This document shows positions 5,742-8,542 of a stretch of DNA of 8,542 nucleotides, in pieces. The notes under the pieces were generated by a model that was not told the DNA's origin, made no database searches, and saw only the letters and a program-made list of their open reading frames with translations. The stretch's first letter is position 1. The number at the start of each line of letters is the position of its first letter. Source of the DNA: Acidimicrobiia bacterium UBA6912 (GTDB lineage: Bacteria > Actinomycetota > Acidimicrobiia > Spongiisociales > UBA5794); NCBI GenBank assembly GCA_002450985.1, contig DKBA01000313.1:13539-22080 (forward strand), written 5' to 3'. Both the position numbers and the translations under genes were made by a program.

Positions 5742-6992
5742 TCACACCTCGACGGCGGCTCCGCCGAGACGCTGCTCCGTCGCCGCGATGTCGAGGTCGT
5801 ATCCGGGCATGCCGGCATCGAGCCACTGCTCGAACGCCTCGTCGTTGGGGACGTCGCGCTCTTGGGCCGCAGCGATCAGGTAGCGGTGGTGGAGGTAGTC
5901 GCAGTAGCGCTGTACGACGTCATCATCGGGCTCCATGTTCTCGGCGATCTTGAGCAGCAGCGGTTCGAACACCTCCACCCGCCACCGAATCGCCCGCACC
6001 GCCTTGCCCGTTGCCGACGACCCGGCGTGGGAAGCCTCGAAGTACCTGAGGTCGGCCAGGATGTAGCGGGCCTGATGCTCGGATGCCTCGATCCCCGTGA
6101 GCTCGCGGAGCCGTACGCTGTGGAAACTCCGCCCGCCGACCGTGACGCTGAGCTGGAGCCGCCGCTCCTCCTGGCCGGCCTCGATGGGCAACAGATCGAT
6201 CCCTTCCACCTCGAAGCCGAGCGCGTTGAGGCGTTCGACACGCTCTCGGACCAGGTAGCCGTCATGGGGTCCGATGAGCACCGGGTGGTAGAGCTCCGAC
6301 CACAGCGCCTCGTACCGGGAGACGACGTCCTCGCCGAGTCGCATGTCGGCCTCGTCGAGATCGAGACCTTGCTCGGCGGCGATGTCGGCCATTCCCCCGG
6401 CGACATTGACCACCATGATGTCGAGGTCGTGCATGCGCTGCCCGTTGCTGAGCTCATCATGGAGCTCGCTCGTCTCGGCGTCGATCATCACCGCCTGGAT
6501 GGCGCCGGCGTCGTAGCGATAGAGCAGGTTGGACAGCGAGCAATCGCCCCAGAAGCACCCGGCGAGATGGAGCTCCACCAGCAGGCCGGCGACGGCGTCG
6601 AGCATCTGGGTGCGGCGAGGTCCGAAGTTGCCGCCAGAGATGAGCTCGCGGTAGGTGAAGGCGTGCTTGACGTAGCGAGTGATCACGGCCGCCGACCACT
6701 CGCGGTCGTCGGACACCCAGTCGCGCTCCACCAGGCCGACCACCGTGGCGACGGGGGAGAGCCGCTGGCCGAGGGCCCGCAGCGTGCGGTACTCATGGCG
6801 AGCCACCCGCCGCGGCAGCTCCTTGATGGCGTAGATCTCGTCGTCGTAGGCCACGAACCGCACCACGTGGCGATGGACCCCGGTGGGGACGTCGACGAGG
6901 CGCTCGTTGTCCCACACCTCCAGCGGTCGATCCCAGTCGAGATCGAGGAAAGGTGGGTGGCCGGGTCGGATGGAGAGGGTCGGAGTGCTCAT
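5742..6992 (-). CDS. DUF4032 protein with kinase-like N-terminal domain
   Basis: This 416-residue cytoplasmic protein resembles the actinobacterial DUF4032 family, which carries an N-terminal domain of the protein kinase/lipopolysaccharide kinase (WaaP-like) fold. Kinase landmarks are visible in order: Lys 57 in YAIKELP, Glu 67 in the following helix, a catalytic-loop equivalent WGDCSLSN with Asp 150 and Asn 155, and a metal-binding Asp 171 in MIDAETSE, replacing the DFG motif. Phosphotransfer is therefore plausible. There is no Gly-rich loop that I can recognise. The C-terminal part (about 230-416) is the DUF4032-like region, with no known function. The start is the ATG at 6992; no strong ribosome site is seen. 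No membrane segment or signal peptide is present. The substrate is unknown. Confidence 0.88.
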   Translation of the reverse strand: MSTPTLSIRPGHPPFLDLDWDRPLEVWDNERLVDVPTGVHRHVVRFVAYDDEIYAIKELPRRVARHEYRTLRALGQRLSPVATVVGLVERDWVSDDREWSAAVITRYVKHAFTYRELISGGNFGPRRTQMLDAVAGLLVELHLAGCFWGDCSLSNLLYRYDAGAIQAVMIDAETSELHDELSNGQRMHDLDIMVVNVAGGMADIAAEQGLDLDEADMRLGEDVVSRYEALWSELYHPVLIGPHDGYLVRERVERLNALGFEVEGIDLLPIEAGQEERRLQLSVTVGGRSFHSVRLRELTGIEASEHQARYILADLRYFEASHAGSSATGKAVRAIRWRVEVFEPLLLKIAENMEPDDDVVQRYCDYLHHRYLIAAAQERDVPNDEAFEQWLDAGMPGYDLDIAATEQRLGGAAVEV

Positions 6993-7017
6993 GCTTCGTT
7001 CCGGGTTCGACGGTGCG

Positions 7018-7023
7018 ACGCTA
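7018..7023 (-). promoter_or_regulatory. Putative -10 element for the DUF4032 gene
   Basis: TAGCGT on the - strand lies 25 bases before the ATG at 6992, which would leave a leader of roughly 15-20 bases. It sits in the 80-base divergent region shared with the DUF971 gene. No convincing -35 box is visible, so the call is tentative. Confidence 0.25.
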
Positions 7024-7037
7024 GCGGACCGCTGCGG

Positions 7038-7065
7038 CTGACTCGGACGCTGCCGTGGCTATCGT
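7038..7065 (+). promoter_or_regulatory. Putative leaderless promoter of the DUF971 gene
   Basis: A -35-like CTGACT (7038-7043, sharing TGAC with TTGACA) and a -10-like TATCGT (7060-7065) are 16 bases apart. The -10 is followed by 7 bases and the ATG at 7073, the same spacing as at the response regulator and Usp-like genes. This favours the ATG at 7073 over the in-frame GTG at 7055, which lies within the promoter. Confidence 0.5.
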
Positions 7066-7072
7066 CCGGGCG

Positions 7073-7378
7073 ATGACACATGTACCGAGGCGGATCGAGG
7101 TCGTGGGCGGCTCCCAAGTCGAGATCACGTGGGAAGACGGCACGGCCACCGAGTTCGACGCAGCGACGTTGCGGGGCGCGTGCATGTGCGCCACCTGTCG
7201 GGAACCGGCCGGCGAGGCTTCCACCGAAGCTGTGCTCGGCGGCGAGGAGCCGGTTGCGATCTCGGCTTCCGAGCTCGTCGGCGGGTATGCGGTGCGGTTC
7301 ACCTTCGAGCCCGACGGGCACAGCACGGGGATCTACCCGTTCACCGTGCTGCGCGAGCTGGCGGATGGCTGGGGCTGA
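7073..7378 (+). CDS. DUF971 (gamma-butyrobetaine hydroxylase N-terminal-like) protein
   Basis: This encodes 101 residues and is essentially a single DUF971 domain. The signature WEDGTATEFDAATLRGACMCATC is clear (written here as one motif at 20-42), with Cys 37, Cys 39 and Cys 42, and a later GHSTGIYPF placing His 83. In human gamma-butyrobetaine hydroxylase the equivalent Cys-x-Cys-x2-Cys plus His binds zinc, so the same metal site is expected here. Stand-alone bacterial copies have no oxygenase domain and their role is unclear; links to iron-sulfur metabolism have been suggested for some. No oxygenase or Fe-S gene is adjacent. The ATG at 7073 is supported by the promoter spacing. The 3' end overlaps the convergent glycosylase gene by 46 bases. 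Confidence 0.9.
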   Translation: MTHVPRRIEVVGGSQVEITWEDGTATEFDAATLRGACMCATCREPAGEASTEAVLGGEEPVAISASELVGGYAVRFTFEPDGHSTGIYPFTVLRELADGWG

Positions 7379-8154
7379 CAGGTCGGGCACCAGTACGTGA
7401 CGCGGTCGTGGCGCCCATGGGTGGTAGAGGCGATAGGCGCCCCACACCGCCGGCACGGCCGGCCGGCGCGGCCGTACACCCAGTAGTTCCTTCCGGGGCG
7501 GCGGCTCCCGGTCGTCGTGCGCTGCCCTCCAGTGACGTTGGCGACGAGCAGCCGGTGCGCTCTGCGGTAGAGCGCGGCGAGGATGCCATCGTCGAGATCG
7601 GCCGGGGACGTGACGGGGGCGAGCCTCTCCAGGAACAACACCTCGCTCTTGTAGACGTTGCCGACCCCGGAGGCGACCTGCTGATCGAGCAGGAGGTCGG
7701 CGACCGTGGGCGACATCGAGGCACGAGCGCGAGTGACGATCGTGTCGAGCGGCGGGGCGTCGTCGACCAGATCGGGACCGAGGCGTCCAACGGTGGCGTG
7801 AACCTGGGAGGTCGGCCCGATCTCCACGGTCGGGGCGGCGAAGCAGACCGCAATGGCTTCGGCCGTGCGCAGCACGAGGCGCGCCTTGCCGGGGGAGGTC
7901 CGCCACGGCGCGTCGGGGGCGAGGACCACCCAGCGGCCCGTCATGCCCAGGTGGGTGCGCACGGTCCACCCCCCATCGGTGTGGACCAGCAGGTGCTTGC
8001 CGATCGCCTCGACCCCCGTGACCGTTCGTCCGGTGAGGCGGCGCCCGTCACGTGCGACGGCGCGGTGGGTTCCCTCGACGGTGACGAGTCGCCGGCCGAT
8101 CAGGGCGGCGCCCACCCGTGCCGCGGCGCGGTGGAGGGTGTCACCCTCGGGCAC
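7333..8154 (-). CDS. nei: Nei-type (endonuclease VIII family) DNA glycosylase/AP lyase
   Basis: This base-excision repair enzyme removes oxidised bases and cuts the resulting abasic site. The 273-residue protein begins MPEGDT, and the start (GTG at 8154) is certain because Pro 2, exposed after Met removal, is the catalytic nucleophile and Glu 3 assists. Lys 53 in IGKHLLVH is the conserved beta-hairpin lysine. The helix-two-turn-helix region carries QQVASGVGNVYKSE with Asn 166. The C-terminal zinc finger has Cys 234, 237, 256 and 259, with Arg 251 in its loop. PEGDT rather than PELPE places it with Nei/Nei2 and not Fpg/MutM. A short tail of about 14 residues follows the finger. The gene overlaps the end of the Lhr-type helicase gene by 14 bases, so they are likely one transcript; mycobacteria have the same lhr-nei order. 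Confidence 0.95.
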   Translation of the reverse strand: MPEGDTLHRAAARVGAALIGRRLVTVEGTHRAVARDGRRLTGRTVTGVEAIGKHLLVHTDGGWTVRTHLGMTGRWVVLAPDAPWRTSPGKARLVLRTAEAIAVCFAAPTVEIGPTSQVHATVGRLGPDLVDDAPPLDTIVTRARASMSPTVADLLLDQQVASGVGNVYKSEVLFLERLAPVTSPADLDDGILAALYRRAHRLLVANVTGGQRTTTGSRRPGRNYWVYGRAGRPCRRCGAPIASTTHGRHDRVTYWCPTCQPQPSASSRSTVNG

Positions 8155-8542
8155 GGCGCCGTCCCGAGCTGTAGGTGAGTCCCCGGTAGCCGGGGGTGAA
8201 CCCGGCGGTGCGCAGCGCGTCGTGAACCGATCCGGACGACACCGTCTCCCCGTCGACCTTGGCGACGGTGAGCCGGCCGCCGCGCCGTCCGGCGAGGTCG
8301 ATCAGACCCTCGGCGACGGCGTCGAGATCTCCGCCGAAGGTCAGCACGGTGCGGCCGCCCCGCTCGACGTAGGCGAGGAGTGCGCCGTCGGAGAGAACGA
8401 CGGCGGCACCCGCGCGGCGGGAGGCTCTTCCGGCAGCGTGCTCCGGCCACGGCAACGCCGCCCCGTAGGGATTCGCCGGATCGGCGGCGGCGAGCACGGT
8501 GCGTCCGCCCTCCTTGCCGCCACGCAGCCGATCGACGGCACC
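8141..8542 (-). CDS. lhr: Lhr-type ATP-dependent DNA helicase, C-terminal fragment
   Basis: The 133 residues in the window are the C-terminal end of a very large superfamily 2 helicase; the 5' part lies beyond the right edge. The frame is open to base 8542. The segment VLAAADPANPYGAALPWPE followed by a Gly/Arg-rich linker, VVLSDGALLAYVERGGRTVLTF and a final TPGYRGLTYSSG-type strand matches how I recall the ends of actinobacterial Lhr proteins. The helicase motifs are not in view, so the call rests on this tail and on the neighbour: an nei gene starting inside its last 14 bases, as in mycobacteria. Lhr is a 3'-5' helicase acting on DNA and RNA:DNA hybrids and is linked to DNA damage responses. 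Confidence 0.85.
   Translation of the reverse strand, partial: GAVDRLRGGKEGGRTVLAAADPANPYGAALPWPEHAAGRASRRAGAAVVLSDGALLAYVERGGRTVLTFGGDLDAVAEGLIDLAGRRGGRLTVAKVDGETVSSGSVHDALRTAGFTPGYRGLTYSSGRRRARG

Noticed and set aside
5862..7076. 404-codon + strand open frame opposite the DUF4032 gene
   Set aside because: It mirrors codon positions of the DUF4032 gene, has no recognisable domain, and would run through the divergent promoter region.
7129..8178. 349-codon + strand open frame across the DUF971 and nei genes
   Set aside because: It is a frame-shifted or antisense reading of two well-supported genes, with no motif of its own.
1..8542. Search for defence systems, CRISPR repeats, mobile elements, tRNAs and riboswitches
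   Set aside because: No repeated spacer pattern, transposase, terminal inverted repeats, tRNA-like fold or long structured leader was found. Nearly all bases are accounted for by coding genes.

Overview
This is a high-GC, gene-dense bacterial window. Short overlapping genes, GTG starts, GTGA stop/start overlaps and leaderless-looking promoters point to an actinomycete (Actinomycetota). An Acidimicrobiia-like lineage is a plausible guess, but no marker here fixes the taxonomy. I see no tRNA, rRNA, CRISPR array, insertion sequence, phage gene or toxin-antitoxin pair. The content reads as chromosomal housekeeping and signalling genes.

Left part (1-2570, + strand). The window opens inside the nucleotide-binding half of an ABC exporter whose membrane domain lies upstream of base 1. 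After a 50-base gap come three tightly packed genes: a predicted lipoprotein of unknown function, a second predicted lipoprotein that overlaps it, and a Nudix hydrolase joined to the second by a GTGA overlap.

Centre (2571-5706). A degenerate universal-stress-protein-like gene on the - strand faces away from a two-component system on the + strand. The two-component system is an OmpR/PhoB-type response regulator followed, through another GTGA overlap, by a membrane histidine kinase with almost no external sensor domain. A flavin reductase-like protein follows 29 bases later with its own ribosome binding site.

Right part (5707-8542). A kinase-fold DUF4032 protein on the - strand converges on the flavin reductase gene. 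It diverges from a small DUF971 protein carrying a Cys3-His metal-site pattern. The DUF971 gene runs tail to tail, with a 46-base overlap, into a Nei-type DNA glycosylase on the - strand. That glycosylase overlaps the end of an Lhr-type helicase gene cut off by the right window edge. The lhr-nei pair is a recognised actinobacterial DNA-repair neighbourhood.

The most coherent signal outside the genes is a repeated promoter layout: a TANNNT hexamer 7 or 8 bases before the start codon at four genes, which would give leaderless mRNAs. I did not find a convincing new multi-gene system. The least understood items are the lipoprotein pair with its coupled Nudix enzyme, the DUF4032 kinase-like protein, and the universal-stress-like protein that has lost its ATP-binding residues.
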